DNA of 64,000 bases from Lachnospiraceae bacterium (GCA_022768465.1 JALELZ010000026.1:1-64000), one strand, 5' to 3'. Counted from the stretch's first letter, positions 24,233-34,116 are shown. Notes: a model not told the origin generated them from the letters alone. Made by a program: numbers and translations.

Positions 24233-24507
24233 CCTACAAAGAAGCTAAAGATAACCTTGAGGAATATAGGAATAATTGCGCAGGCGAATTAGATGAAAAA
24301 ACATTAAAAACAATAGGGCGTGCAATAGATGCACTCGAAAGGAAAGACCCATGGGCGCCGGATGTATATGGTGACGGCTATGCAGATGGAGAGATGGTGT
24401 ATGACATGTGGAAATGCCCTAACTGCGGACAGTCGTATGAGTTAGACCATGATGAATATTATTATTGCCTTACGTGCGGTCAGGCTATTGATTGGTCGGA
24501 TTATTGA
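24229..24507 (+). CDS. Zinc-ribbon phage protein, 92 aa
   Basis: C-terminal CPNCGQSYELDHDEYYYCLTCG is a clear zinc ribbon. Start overlaps the previous stop (ATGA). Unknown role. Confidence 0.65.
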   Translation: MTYKEAKDNLEEYRNNCAGELDEKTLKTIGRAIDALERKDPWAPDVYGDGYADGEMVYDMWKCPNCGQSYELDHDEYYYCLTCGQAIDWSDY

Positions 24508-24527
24508 GTAACAGAGAAGGCAGCAGA

Positions 24528-24743
24528 ATGAGAGAAATAATAGACTATTTAAACAATATGTCGCTCTTTGAAAAAACTGTATTTGTTTGGTTCGGACTAA
24601 TGTGCATGATTGCTTTAACAACATTTAGATATTATTTAAAAAAGCCATCAGATATTAATATTTACTTTATAACTTTTACTATTACTGGATTAGTGATTAC
24701 AGTTGGGTGCGTGATAGGGTATCTATGTGGGTGTCTAATTTGA
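24528..24743 (+). CDS. Small membrane protein, 71 aa
   Basis: Start at ATG 24528 with AGAGAAGG upstream. Two predicted transmembrane helices: TVFVWFGLMCMIALTTF and FITFTITGLVITVGCVIGYL. AT-richer than neighbours. Unknown. Confidence 0.6.
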   Translation: MREIIDYLNNMSLFEKTVFVWFGLMCMIALTTFRYYLKKPSDINIYFITFTITGLVITVGCVIGYLCGCLI

Positions 24744-24750
24744 GAACAAT

Positions 24751-24879
24751 ATGAGAGAGCTAATAGGCTTGTGGATTGTAGCTATGGCAATAACCATATT
24801 TGTAAGGGGAGGAACAATATTAGCTATGTTATTAATCGGGGCGTATCTGATTAGGAGGATGAGACATGACAAATTTTGA
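24751..24879 (+). CDS. Small membrane protein, 42 aa
   Basis: Begins MRELIGLWIVAMAITIFVRG and continues with a second hydrophobic stretch TILAMLLIGAYLI. Follows the previous gene by 7 nt and overlaps the next. Unknown; possibly forms a pair with the preceding membrane protein. Confidence 0.5.
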   Translation: MRELIGLWIVAMAITIFVRGGTILAMLLIGAYLIRRMRHDKF

Positions 24880-25153
24880 AGCTATAGGAGTGCTTAAGGA
24901 CAAATTTTCAAATGTAGATATCGGTGATAGGTCTCAGGCTGAAGTCTTTCAAGAAGCGTTCGACAAAGCGAGAGATGCGCTTGTGAAACTTGATCTTATC
25001 AAAACTCACGGTTGTGCTGTTTGTTCCATGTCCAAGGAGTATGACTGTAACGGCTGCGCGTTCTTGACGGTTGACGAGGGGAAAGACCCTTGCAGGATGT
25101 GCATGAGGAACTGTAAGGATTATTTTAGGAGGGCAAAGAAAAATGCAGATTAA
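24866..25153 (+). CDS. Cysteine-rich phage protein, 95 aa
   Basis: Helical N-terminus and a C-terminal cluster CAVCSMSKEYDCNGCAF, CRMCMRNCKDYFRR, likely binding two zinc ions. RBS TAGGAGG. Unknown role. Confidence 0.65.
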   Translation: MTNFEAIGVLKDKFSNVDIGDRSQAEVFQEAFDKARDALVKLDLIKTHGCAVCSMSKEYDCNGCAFLTVDEGKDPCRMCMRNCKDYFRRAKKNAD

Positions 25154-25574
25154 ATTTACTTTAGATCCAGGTGCTTACGCACCTGAGAAGGCACACGAGG
25201 CAGATGCAGGATATGACCTGAGAGCGATAGAGGATGCAACAGTAGGAAGCCGCTACGGTGCGATAGACGGAGTAATATTTGACACGGGAGTACATGTCGA
25301 GATACCAAAGGGCTATGTTGGTTATGTACAGAGCAAAAGCGGTCTGAATGTAAGGTACGGTATTATCTGCCCTACAGGCACAATCGACAGCGGTTATACC
25401 GGAAGTATCAAGGTAAAGCTCTATAGCCTAAGACCTGATTCGTACAAGATATGCAAAGGAGACAAGATAGCACAGCTTATCATTCAACCGTTAGCTGATA
25501 CGGAGCTTGTGCAGGTTGATAGCTTAGAAGAGACGGAAAGGGGCAACAATGGCTTTGGAAGCACAGGAAGATAA
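25143..25574 (+). CDS. dut: dUTP diphosphatase
   Basis: 143 residues. All five trimeric dUTPase motifs: AGYDLRA (1), QSKSGL (2), GTIDSGYTGSIKV (3), GDKIAQLII (4) and RGNNGFGSTGR (5). Removes dUTP to keep uracil out of phage DNA. RBS GGAGGGCAAAG; overlaps both neighbours. Confidence 0.95.
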   Translation: MQIKFTLDPGAYAPEKAHEADAGYDLRAIEDATVGSRYGAIDGVIFDTGVHVEIPKGYVGYVQSKSGLNVRYGIICPTGTIDSGYTGSIKVKLYSLRPDSYKICKGDKIAQLIIQPLADTELVQVDSLEETERGNNGFGSTGR

Positions 25575-25695
25575 GAAATGTGTTAACTGCAAGTACGGTG
25601 ATCCTGAATCGTTTGATGCTTGTTGGAATGCTGACAGCCCATACTGTTGCGATTGGGCACCGGATGATACTTGCGATAAGTGGGAGGCGAGATAA
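25549..25695 (+). CDS. Small cysteine-rich protein, 48 aa
   Basis: ATG 25549 inside the dut 3' end. Begins MALEAQEDKKCVNCKYG, continues CWNADSPYCCDW and CDKWEAR; five to six cysteines suggest zinc binding. Unknown. Confidence 0.55.
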   Translation: MALEAQEDKKCVNCKYGDPESFDACWNADSPYCCDWAPDDTCDKWEAR

Positions 25696-25819
25696 TGGAG
25701 ATTGTTGTTAGTTTTATAAGCATAATCGCAAAAGACTGTAAATAAATCAATAATTAAATAAACATGAAAGGAGGCGAAAGCTCCGGCCGGGCTAAGTGAT
25801 ATCAGGCTTTCTTTCATTT

Positions 25820-28342
25820 ATGACATATCAAGAGTTTTTAAACAGTAAAGTTGAGCTTGCTGAGAAATCAGGCTTTGACGTAAGACCTGAAGAAATAAAC
25901 CCAGCACTTAAACCACATCAGAGAGATGCTGTTATATGGGCACTTAAGGGCGGTCGAAGAGCGTTATTCGAAAGCTTTGGACTTGGCAAAACAGTGCAGG
26001 AAATAGAGTTTGTACATCAGGTAGTTAAACATAAGGGCGGTAAAGGGCTTATAGTTCTTCCACTCGGAGTAAAGCAGGAATTTACAAGAGATGCTAAGGA
26101 GTTGTTAGGCTATTCTGCACCGCCTTATGTAAGGACCATGGAAGAAGCTAAAGCAGCTGATGCCGATATCGTGATAACTAACTATGAGAGAGTAAGAGAC
26201 GGCGATATAGATCCTAAATACTTTATAGCAACGAGCCTTGATGAAGCATCTGTATTGAGAAGCTTCGGCTCAAAAACGTATCAGACGTTTTTAGATAAAT
26301 TTAAAGGCGTACCGTATAAGCTTGTTGCAACGGCAACACCGTCACCGAATAAATACAAAGAACTCATCCATTACGGCGGATATCTTGAGGTAATGGACAC
26401 AGGTCAGGCGCTTACAAGGTTCTTTCAGCGTGACAGTACAAAAGCTAATAACCTTACGCTTTATCCTAACCAGGAAGATGAGTTTTGGACATGGCTCGGC
26501 AGTTGGGCGCTGTTCATTACAAAGCCGAGTGATATTAACAAAGAATACAGCGATGAAGGCTATAACCTACCGCCGCTCAAGGTCAATTGGATAGAGCTTC
26601 CGATAGAGTATGGAAACGCCGAAGATAAAAACGGACAGATAGCACTGTTCACGGAAGCAGCGGCAGGATTAAAAGACGCAGCAACTGTTAAGCGTGAGAG
26701 CATGGAAGCACGTATCCGTAAGGCTAAAGAAATAGTAGACAGTTCACCTGATGACAGCTTTATCTTATGGCATGATCTTGAAGCAGAGCGCCACATGATA
26801 AAACAGATGATACCTGAAACAGTCGATATATACGGCTCAATGGATTATGACGAAAGAGAACGCCGTGTAATAGACTTTTCAGAAGGCAAGACAAGACTGT
26901 TTGCGACAAAGAAAGAGCTTTCGGGCTCAGGCTGTAACTTTCAGAAGTATTGTCATAGAGAGATATTTGTAGGTATAGATTATGAGTTTAATGACTTTAT
27001 TCAGGCTATACACCGCTGTTATAGATTTCTTCAGAGCAAAGATGTTGTTATAGACATTATTTACATGGAGAACGAAAGAGAGATAAAAGAGGCGTTACTT
27101 AAGAAATGGGAAAATCACGACCACATGGTTGCAAAGATGGTCGAGATAGTAAGGAAATATGGTCTTAATAACGCAGGTATCACAGAGATCATTAAAAGAA
27201 AGATGGGAGTAGAGGCCGTGAGAGTAGAAGGCAAACGATACACATGCGTGCACAATGATTGCGTTGAAGAAACAAAGCGCATGGAGTCAAACAGTATAGA
27301 TCTTATTCATACGTCAATACCATTCAGTAATCATTATGAGTACAGCGCCAATTATAACGACTTTGGACACAATGAAAACACTGATAAGTTCTTTGAACAG
27401 CTTGACTATCTTTCACCTGAGCTCTTAAGAGTGCTTAAGCCCGGAAGAGTAGCAGCTATTCATGTAAAGGACCGTGTATTGTTTGGAAATGCTACGGGCA
27501 CCGGAATGCCAACAATGGAGCCGTTTCACGCTCAGTGCATCATGCATTACATGAAACATGGTTTTCAGTATTTCGGAATGATAACGGTAGTCACGGACGT
27601 TGTAAGGGAAAATAATCAGACATATCGTCTTGGATGGACTGAACAGTGCAAAGATGGCACTAAGATGGGAGTAGGCTGCCCTGAATACATCCTGTTATTC
27701 AGAAAGCTGCCGACAGACAGAAGCACAGCATATGCTGATACACCAGTTACAAAAACTAAGGAAGAATATACACGCGCACAGTGGCAGATAGATGCACACG
27801 GCTTCTGGAGGGCAAGCGGTGACAGGCTCATAAGTAAAGATGAAATACTTAAGTTCCTTGAAGAGGTGCCAGTTAGAAACCTGCAAAAGGTGTACAGACA
27901 GTATAGCCGTGATACTGTATATGACTATGAACAGCATGTGAAGCTTGCGAAAGACCTCGATAAGGATGGGCACCTTCCCGCAACGTTTATGGTAGTAGCG
28001 CCAGGTTCATGGAATGATGACGTATGGGATGATATCAACCGCATGCGCACACTTAATGCCAATCAGAAGCGCAGAGACTTACAAATGCACGTATGCCCGT
28101 TACAGCTTGAGATAGTGGAGCGTATTATAAATCGTTACAGCAACAAAGATGACCTTGTATATGACCCATTCGGAGGGCTTATGACAGTACCAATGACAGC
28201 GGTCAAGATGGGGCGCAGAGGATATGGCTGCGAACTTAATCCTGATTACTTTAGAGACGGTGTAAGCTACTGCGAAGCGGCTGAGAATGACATAGACACA
28301 CCGACACTGTTTGACTTCATAAACGAGGAAGAGAAAGAATAA
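25820..28342 (+). CDS. SNF2-like helicase / DNA methyltransferase fusion
   Basis: 840 residues. Residues 1-450: superfamily 2 helicase with NPALKPHQRDAVIWALKGG, Walker A in FGLGKTVQE, the DEAH-equivalent SLDEASVL, TATPSPNKY and a C-terminal motif VI region (FNDFIQAIHRCYRF). From about 470: an N4/N6-amino methylase of permuted order, target-binding motif TSIPFSNHYEYS first and SAM motif DPFGGLMTVPMTAVKMGRR near the end. It could modify phage DNA against restriction. Start: ATG 25820 opens the conserved N-terminus (MTYQEFLNSKVELAEKSGF) but lacks a Shine-Dalgarno; GTG 25796 is coupled (GTGA) to an 11-codon leader at 25763-25798 that has one. Confidence 0.88.
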   Translation: MTYQEFLNSKVELAEKSGFDVRPEEINPALKPHQRDAVIWALKGGRRALFESFGLGKTVQEIEFVHQVVKHKGGKGLIVLPLGVKQEFTRDAKELLGYSAPPYVRTMEEAKAADADIVITNYERVRDGDIDPKYFIATSLDEASVLRSFGSKTYQTFLDKFKGVPYKLVATATPSPNKYKELIHYGGYLEVMDTGQALTRFFQRDSTKANNLTLYPNQEDEFWTWLGSWALFITKPSDINKEYSDEGYNLPPLKVNWIELPIEYGNAEDKNGQIALFTEAAAGLKDAATVKRESMEARIRKAKEIVDSSPDDSFILWHDLEAERHMIKQMIPETVDIYGSMDYDERERRVIDFSEGKTRLFATKKELSGSGCNFQKYCHREIFVGIDYEFNDFIQAIHRCYRFLQSKDVVIDIIYMENEREIKEALLKKWENHDHMVAKMVEIVRKYGLNNAGITEIIKRKMGVEAVRVEGKRYTCVHNDCVEETKRMESNSIDLIHTSIPFSNHYEYSANYNDFGHNENTDKFFEQLDYLSPELLRVLKPGRVAAIHVKDRVLFGNATGTGMPTMEPFHAQCIMHYMKHGFQYFGMITVVTDVVRENNQTYRLGWTEQCKDGTKMGVGCPEYILLFRKLPTDRSTAYADTPVTKTKEEYTRAQWQIDAHGFWRASGDRLISKDEILKFLEEVPVRNLQKVYRQYSRDTVYDYEQHVKLAKDLDKDGHLPATFMVVAPGSWNDDVWDDINRMRTLNANQKRRDLQMHVCPLQLEIVERIINRYSNKDDLVYDPFGGLMTVPMTAVKMGRRGYGCELNPDYFRDGVSYCEAAENDIDTPTLFDFINEEEKE

Positions 28343-28347
28343 TTAAC

Positions 28348-28467
28348 ATGAGCAGTGATACAAGATTCAACCTTTATGAGCGACTTTATAATAAAATAAG
28401 AGTGCCACCTATCAGAAAGATATTAGTTGTGTTGGGTTGGTTAAACAGAAGATTTAAGAAGCATTAA
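28348..28467 (+). CDS. Very small basic protein, 39 aa
   Basis: Begins MSSDTRFNLYERLYNKIR and ends LNRRFKKH. Directly follows the methylase gene; weak RBS. Unknown, low support. Confidence 0.4.
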   Translation: MSSDTRFNLYERLYNKIRVPPIRKILVVLGWLNRRFKKH

Positions 28468-28493
28468 ACACTATATCGAAATCGAGGGAGCAG

Positions 28494-28913
28494 ATGACCG
28501 CAAAAGAATATTTGAAACAGATTAGAGCTTTGAACCGACAAATAGATAACATGATCGAAGATCTTAGCATGACAAGAGAGCTTGCTACAAAAACATCGGT
28601 AGGCGAACAGAACCCTGATAAAGTACAGACAAGCGGTATAAATGATAAGGTCAGCAAGTTAGTATCATACATGGTAGATCAGGAAAGAGCTATAAATGAA
28701 AAGATAGATGAGTACATCGATTTGAAGGCTAAAATAATAAAAGAGATCAATCGCCTTGAAAAGAAGGTTCACAGAGATATACTTTTCGAAAGATATATTT
28801 TATTTAAGCCTTATCAGAAGATAGCAAAAGACTTATCATACAGCGAGAAGTATATACTTAACCAACATGGAGAAGCTTTAATCGAATTTCAGAGAAGATA
28901 TGGAACAATGTGA
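28494..28913 (+). CDS. DUF1492/ArpU-like late transcription regulator
   Basis: 139 residues. Begins TAKEYLKQIRALNRQIDNMI, long helical part, and C-terminal sigma-70 region 4-like helix-turn-helix (LFKPYQKIAKDLSYSEKYIL). This family sits at the early/late border of Gram-positive phages and is thought to switch on late genes; the terminase genes follow. Confidence 0.85.
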   Translation: MTAKEYLKQIRALNRQIDNMIEDLSMTRELATKTSVGEQNPDKVQTSGINDKVSKLVSYMVDQERAINEKIDEYIDLKAKIIKEINRLEKKVHRDILFERYILFKPYQKIAKDLSYSEKYILNQHGEALIEFQRRYGTM

Positions 28914-28953
28914 GTTTTTCATGTGATATAGTGTACGATGAAGAAAGTAATAC

Positions 28954-28990
28954 AACAGCACTTGGGATTAAGTCTCGGGTGCTGTTTTTT
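28954..28990 (+). terminator. Terminator between early and late regions
   Basis: AACAGCAC and GGTGCTGTT form an 8-bp stem followed by TTTTTT, directly upstream of terS. May be the target of antitermination by the late regulator. Confidence 0.75.
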
Positions 28991-29013
28991 ATGCCTGGAA
29001 GGAGGTTGTTACT

Positions 29014-29451
29014 TTGAACCCACAAAGAAAGAAGTTTTGTCGTGAGTATGCCAAAAGTGGCAACGCTACTCAGGCAGCGTTAAAAGCGGGATATTCTGAG
29101 AAGTCGGCAAGGGCGCAGGGCGCGAGGTTGTTGACAAAAGTAGACATTATTGAGGAATTAGCACGATTAGCAGAGAAAACAAAAGGAAAAACAGAGCGTG
29201 ATATCATGGATGCCGCCGAGATGCAGGAAACGCTCACAAAGATAATCCGACAGCAAGCCACAGAGGAAAACATAGTTATTGACAGCGAAGGAGCTTTAAA
29301 GAAGATAGAAAAGCAACCGTCAATTAAAGACATGATATCCGCTATAGATAAGCTTGCAAGGATGCAGGGAGCATATAAAGATAAGGTGGAAGTCGGCGGA
29401 GCTATTCCGATAGTTCTATGTGATGACGTAAAGGCTGAAGATGACAGTTAA
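29014..29451 (+). CDS. terS: Terminase small subunit
   Basis: 145 residues of the Terminase_2 family: NPQRKKFCREYAKSGNATQA and ALKAGYSEKSARAQGARLL form the N-terminal DNA-binding helix-turn-helix; oligomerisation helices follow. Recognises the packaging site and hands DNA to the large subunit. TTG start with GGAAGGAGG. Overlaps terL by 11 nt. Confidence 0.92.
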   Translation: MNPQRKKFCREYAKSGNATQAALKAGYSEKSARAQGARLLTKVDIIEELARLAEKTKGKTERDIMDAAEMQETLTKIIRQQATEENIVIDSEGALKKIEKQPSIKDMISAIDKLARMQGAYKDKVEVGGAIPIVLCDDVKAEDDS

Positions 29452-30672
29452 GCGCGTCAGTCTTCAGGCAATGATAGGCGGCGGTTATGCGGACTTTTGG
29501 ACAAATAAAAGCCGTTATAGAGTGGTGAAGGGTTCAAGAGGCTCAAAGAAGTCAAAGACTGCCGCCCTTAATCGTATAACACGCATCGTGCAATATCCTG
29601 AAAGCAATTATCTTTGTGTAAGGAGATACGCAAACACTTTGAGAAACTCAATATACAGTGATACTAAATGGGCAATAAGTCGATTGGGCTTAGATGCCTT
29701 TTTTATTGCACTGTATCGCCGATGGAAATCATATATATCCCAACCGGGCAAAAGATACTTTTCAGAGGTTTGGATGAAGGTACAAAAGTTACATCAATAT
29801 CAGTTTCAAAGGGCGTTCTTAATTTCGTTGATATAGAAGAGGCATACGAGATTGATGAAGATGATTTTGACAAGCTCGATATGTCTATTCGTGGAGAAAT
29901 GCCGGAAGGCTATTTTAAGCAAATCACGCTCTTATTTAATCCATGGAGCGCTAATAGTTGGCTTAAAAAGCGTTTTTTTGATGATCCTGACGAAAACACT
30001 TTTATAAAAACTACAACATACGAGTGCAATGAGTGGCTCGATGATGCTGACCGCCGTGTATTTGAGCTTATGCGTATCAAGAACCCACGCAGATACCAAA
30101 TAGAGGGTTTAGGCGAATGGGGTATTGCTGAAGGTCTTATTTATGAAAATTGGGTAGTGGAAAACTTTGACGTTGAAGCGCTGAGAAAAACAACAACGGC
30201 AGCATTTGGATTAGACTTCGGTTTTACGGACCCAACAGCCTTTATAGCAATGCTTGTAGATAAGCAAAACTACACGCTGTACATCTTTGATGAATGGTAT
30301 AAGACGGGCGTAACTAACAAAGATATTGCACAGTATCTGATTCAAGCGGGCTATGCAGGGCAAAGAATTATATGCGATTCTGCAGAGCCTAAATCAATAC
30401 AAGAGCTTAGAGATCACGGCATAAATCATGCAGAAGGTTCGCGCAAGGGCAAAGACTCCGTTAATCACGGTATTCAGCTGATACAAGGCTACAAGATAGT
30501 TATAATGCCGCACTGCAGGGAATTTATAAAAGAAATATCTAATTACTGTTGGGCAAAAGATAAAGCAGGTAAAGCAACGGATAAACCCGAACATGAGTTT
30601 TCACACAGCATGGATGCTATGCGTTACGGCTTATCAAAGACGTTGGTAGGAGATGCATACAGCTTTGACTAA
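29441..30672 (+). CDS. terL: Terminase large subunit, frameshifted in this sequence
   Basis: PBSX-type packaging ATPase/nuclease, about 410 residues when joined. Frame 1 covers residues 1-88 with Walker A GSRGSKKSKT (31-40). The second frame continues from YCTVSPMEIIY: Walker B VDIEEA (about 130-135), nuclease acids in GLDFGFTDP (Asp259), CDSAEP (Asp313) and SMDAMRY (Asp392). The junction is a T6 run (29699-29704): adding one T gives a continuous protein. Either a real 1-nt loss, which would disable packaging, or a base-calling error. Frame 1 alone stops at 29836. Confidence 0.9.
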
Positions 30673-30862
30673 GAAAAAGAAACCCGATCATAGGGGCGTA
30701 AAGAGAACAAAAAAATATTATGAGATGATTGACGGTAATATGACAAATCATCCGGTTGCGTTCTGCACTCGATACAACGGAGCTCTTACAAAAGGTATGA
30801 TGCACACTCACGGATGCAGTGACCGCAACTGCTGCAGGTTAGAAAAAAGAGAGTTTGAATAA
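30653..30862 (+). CDS. Small cysteine/histidine-containing protein, 69 aa
   Basis: Basic N-terminus (LTKKKKPDHRGVKRTKK) and C-terminal GMMHTHGCSDRNCCRLEKRE, possibly zinc-binding. Found between terminase and portal. Not recognised; start position uncertain because the RBS is very close to the ATG. Confidence 0.55.
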   Translation: MHTALTKKKKPDHRGVKRTKKYYEMIDGNMTNHPVAFCTRYNGALTKGMMHTHGCSDRNCCRLEKREFE

Positions 30863-30881
30863 TAAAGATGATACGAGGTGA

Positions 30882-32387
30882 ATGACAGTGCTGCAACTTG
30901 GCGGTATAGAGACAAAGAAAATAAACGAGATCGTCAACCGTGGCGCACAGAGGCTTGATGACATAGAGTTTCTTGAAAGGGAGCTTAGAACGTTTTTATC
31001 GTCTCGTGAGCGTTACGCCATGATTGACGGTGACAGATACTATGACTATGAGCAGTTTATACAGCATAAAAAGCGAATGGTAATAGGCGCAGACGGAGAA
31101 CTGACAGAAGATAGAAACCTGCCAAACCATAGGCTGACCGATAATCAGTATGGTTATATGGTAGATCAGAAGGTCAATTATCTGCTTTCAAAGCCGCTCA
31201 CGTTCAAGACAGAAAATGCCGAATATGCGGAAGCTTTAAAGAAGGTATTCAATAAGCAGTTCCATAAGACATTGAAAAACATTGGCAAGGACAGCTACAA
31301 CGGCGGTATAGGTTGGATATACCCATACTATAACGAAAATGGTGAATTTAAGTTTAAACGCTTTAGGCCGTGGGAAGTGCTGCCGTTCTGGAAGGATGAG
31401 GAACACACAGAGCTTGATTTTGCAGTAAGAGTATACGAACAAACGGGCTACAAAGGCACCGAAAGTGTCGTATACACGTTTGTGGAGGTTTATGACACTA
31501 AAGGCATACACGTATTTGAGTATGACAGAAAGAAGAACATACTAACACCTGATTACGCAACGTATTACTTTGAAATGCCTAACCTGAACGAGGGTGATGA
31601 GGAAATCATCGGGTATAACTGGAACAGAGTGCCGCTCATTCCGTTTAAATCAAATAACTACGAGATACCACTATTAAAGAAATGCAAATCGCTTCAAGAC
31701 GCAGTTAACCACATTTTATCAAGCTTTGCTGACGGAATGGAGGAAAATGTAAGCGGCAACACTGTGCTCGTAATAAAGAACTATGACGGTGAAAACTTAG
31801 GAGAGTTCCGAAGAAATTTAACGCAGTATAAGGCCGTAAAGGTGCGCACGATAGACGGAGCGGACGGCGGCATAGACAGCCTGCAGATAGAAGTTAACTG
31901 TGAGAACTATAAGACCATACTTAAGGAGCTTAGGCAGGCTATCATAAGGAATTGCCGAGGTTATGATGTTGATGAGCTAAAAAGCAACGGCGCGCCGAAT
32001 GAAATGACCATCAAATCTGTTTATTCAGACATTGACCTGGATGCAAACGAGATAGAAACAGAGTATCAGGCAAGCTTTGAACAGCTTCTGTGGTTTGTTA
32101 ATCAGCATCTTATAAATATGGGTCAGGGAAACTTCACGAACGAAGATGTTGAGATCATATTTAACCGTGACATGATGGTTAACGAGTCACAGATCATTGC
32201 CGATATTAATGCATCAAGCAATATTCTGTCACAAAAGACACTTATTGCAAATCATCCGTATGTTACCGATGTTGATGCAGAGCTTGAACAGATTGAAGAT
32301 GAAGCTCAAAAGAACATGGAAGCTTATGGTTTCCCTTACGGTGAAAGTGAAGGAAATGAACCGACAGACGGTGAAATAGATGAATAA
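30882..32387 (+). CDS. Portal protein (SPP1 gp6-like)
   Basis: 501 residues, typical length. FLSSRERYAMIDGDRYYDYE and HRLTDNQYGYMVDQKVNYLLSKP at the N-terminus and IGYNWNRVPLIPFKSN, ILSSFADGMEENVSG in the middle match Gram-positive portal proteins, the dodecameric ring through which DNA enters the head. RBS GAGGTGA. Confidence 0.93.
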   Translation: MTVLQLGGIETKKINEIVNRGAQRLDDIEFLERELRTFLSSRERYAMIDGDRYYDYEQFIQHKKRMVIGADGELTEDRNLPNHRLTDNQYGYMVDQKVNYLLSKPLTFKTENAEYAEALKKVFNKQFHKTLKNIGKDSYNGGIGWIYPYYNENGEFKFKRFRPWEVLPFWKDEEHTELDFAVRVYEQTGYKGTESVVYTFVEVYDTKGIHVFEYDRKKNILTPDYATYYFEMPNLNEGDEEIIGYNWNRVPLIPFKSNNYEIPLLKKCKSLQDAVNHILSSFADGMEENVSGNTVLVIKNYDGENLGEFRRNLTQYKAVKVRTIDGADGGIDSLQIEVNCENYKTILKELRQAIIRNCRGYDVDELKSNGAPNEMTIKSVYSDIDLDANEIETEYQASFEQLLWFVNQHLINMGQGNFTNEDVEIIFNRDMMVNESQIIADINASSNILSQKTLIANHPYVTDVDAELEQIEDEAQKNMEAYGFPYGESEGNEPTDGEIDE

Positions 32388-34116
32388 TGCAAAGTATTGG
32401 GAGGGGCGTTTTCAACAGCTCGAAAAAAGCCGACATTCAGATAACGGCAATAAATATAGAGAAATAGAAAAACAGTTCATGCGGTCGCAGCAAGCTATTG
32501 AAAATAAAATCAATGCTTGGTACGGCCGTTTTGCTTCCAATAACGGCATTACATTAGAAGAAGCAAGAAAGATGCTTAATTCTTCGGAACTTGAAGAGCT
32601 TAAGTGGGATGTAGATGAATATATAAAGGCGGGCAAAAAGAATGCTCTGACTAAGCAGTTCAAAAAGCAGCTTGAAAATGCATCTGCTAAATATCACATA
32701 AACAGACTAGAAGCGATAAAGCTTCAAACACAGATGGAGTGTGAAAAGCTCTATGGAAATTTCACAGATGCTTTAGATGAGTATATCAAAAGCCAATATA
32801 CGGATACATATTATAAAACAGCTTTTGAAATTCAAAAAGGATTAGGCTACGGCCACAGCTTGGAGCGCATTAACAGCGATATGCTCGAACAGATAGCTAA
32901 TAAGCCGTGGGCTGTAGACGGTAAGAACTTTAAAACCCGACTTGGTGAGTCAAAAGTTAAGCTCATCAATAATGTGCATAACAGTCTGACACAGATGTGT
33001 CTTATGGGTACTAATCCCGAACAAGCAATAAGAACGCTTGCAAAGACCATGCAGGGAGACAGAGGAAGAGCCGGAAGGATAATAATGACAGAGTCGGCTT
33101 ATTTCTCACAGAACGCACAGAAAAGGTGTTTTAACAGCCTTGGAGTTGAAGAGTATGAAATAGTCGCAACGCTTGACTCAAGGACATGTGGAGAGACTTG
33201 CGCAGGTCAGGACGGTGAGCATTACCCTATGAAGATGTTCGAACCCGGCGTGACCGCTCCGCCGTTCCACCCGCGCTGCCGTTGCTGTACAGCTCCATAC
33301 TTTAATGATGAATGGTCTAAGGGAGAACGTGCTGCACGTGATGAAGATGGAGAGACTTATTATGTGCCGTCTGATATGAAATATAACGATTGGCACAAAG
33401 CATTTGTAAGGAACGATACGTCAAGTTTACAGCCTACCAAAAGAAGTGCTATAATAAAACCAAAGCCATTAAGTGAAAAAGCAAAAGATATTATAGACGC
33501 TTGCAAAAACAATAATATTGAATACAATGAGGTACAACCGTTAAATATGCCACTTACTACAGACGAAATTATAGAGCGCTTGGGTGGTGGAGATGAAACA
33601 GACGGTTCATGTTCATCACTTGCGTTTGCATATATCGGAAACAGGAATAGCCTAGATGTACTTGATTTTAGAGGCGGCAGAAGCTGCGATTTCTTTAGCA
33701 GAAATCATAATATAATTAAAATATGCGATTTAGACGATGTTATGAGTTATGTTGAGTCGGATTATAACGATTATAAAGCTATTAACCGTTTGCTAAAGAA
33801 TGTTGAGGAAGATAAGGAGTATTATTTTGCTACAGGACGGCATGCGGCCATAATCAGAAAAAATAAAAATGGTTATGAATATCTTGAATTGCAGACAGTT
33901 AATGACAATGGTTTCAAACATCTTAATAATAAAATTTTAAAAGAACGATTTGGTTGTCAAAAAAGCCATACAATATCAGGGTTTAAGGTTACTGCCGATA
34001 ATATGCTGATAGACATAAGCTCTTTAGCCGGTAACGAGGACTATAAAACCATTTTGGGATATATTAATACATCAAGCGCTAAGCAAATGAAAGGTGTAAA
34101 CGGATATGCTAAGTGA
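32380..34116 (+). CDS. MuF-type minor capsid protein with C-terminal papain-like toxin-like domain
   Basis: 578 residues. Residues about 180-310 are the Phage_Mu_F head morphogenesis domain (GRIIMTESAYFSQNAQKRCF, DSRTCGETCAGQDGEHYP, PPFHPRCRCC). The C-terminal about 200 residues are a separate, AT-richer module with a possible catalytic triad Cys411 (TDGSCSSLAFAYIGN), His488 (TGRHAAIIRK) and Glu503/Gln505 (YLELQT), a papain/NlpC-like pattern. Such tails on MuF proteins are known polymorphic toxins delivered with the phage head. The small genes directly behind it may encode immunity. Toxin activity is inferred. Confidence 0.82.
   Translation: MNNAKYWEGRFQQLEKSRHSDNGNKYREIEKQFMRSQQAIENKINAWYGRFASNNGITLEEARKMLNSSELEELKWDVDEYIKAGKKNALTKQFKKQLENASAKYHINRLEAIKLQTQMECEKLYGNFTDALDEYIKSQYTDTYYKTAFEIQKGLGYGHSLERINSDMLEQIANKPWAVDGKNFKTRLGESKVKLINNVHNSLTQMCLMGTNPEQAIRTLAKTMQGDRGRAGRIIMTESAYFSQNAQKRCFNSLGVEEYEIVATLDSRTCGETCAGQDGEHYPMKMFEPGVTAPPFHPRCRCCTAPYFNDEWSKGERAARDEDGETYYVPSDMKYNDWHKAFVRNDTSSLQPTKRSAIIKPKPLSEKAKDIIDACKNNNIEYNEVQPLNMPLTTDEIIERLGGGDETDGSCSSLAFAYIGNRNSLDVLDFRGGRSCDFFSRNHNIIKICDLDDVMSYVESDYNDYKAINRLLKNVEEDKEYYFATGRHAAIIRKNKNGYEYLELQTVNDNGFKHLNNKILKERFGCQKSHTISGFKVTADNMLIDISSLAGNEDYKTILGYINTSSAKQMKGVNGYAK

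Noticed and set aside
29699-29704. Programmed frameshift in terL
   Set aside because: No canonical slippery heptamer in register; single-base loss in a homopolymer is simpler. Kept as caution only.
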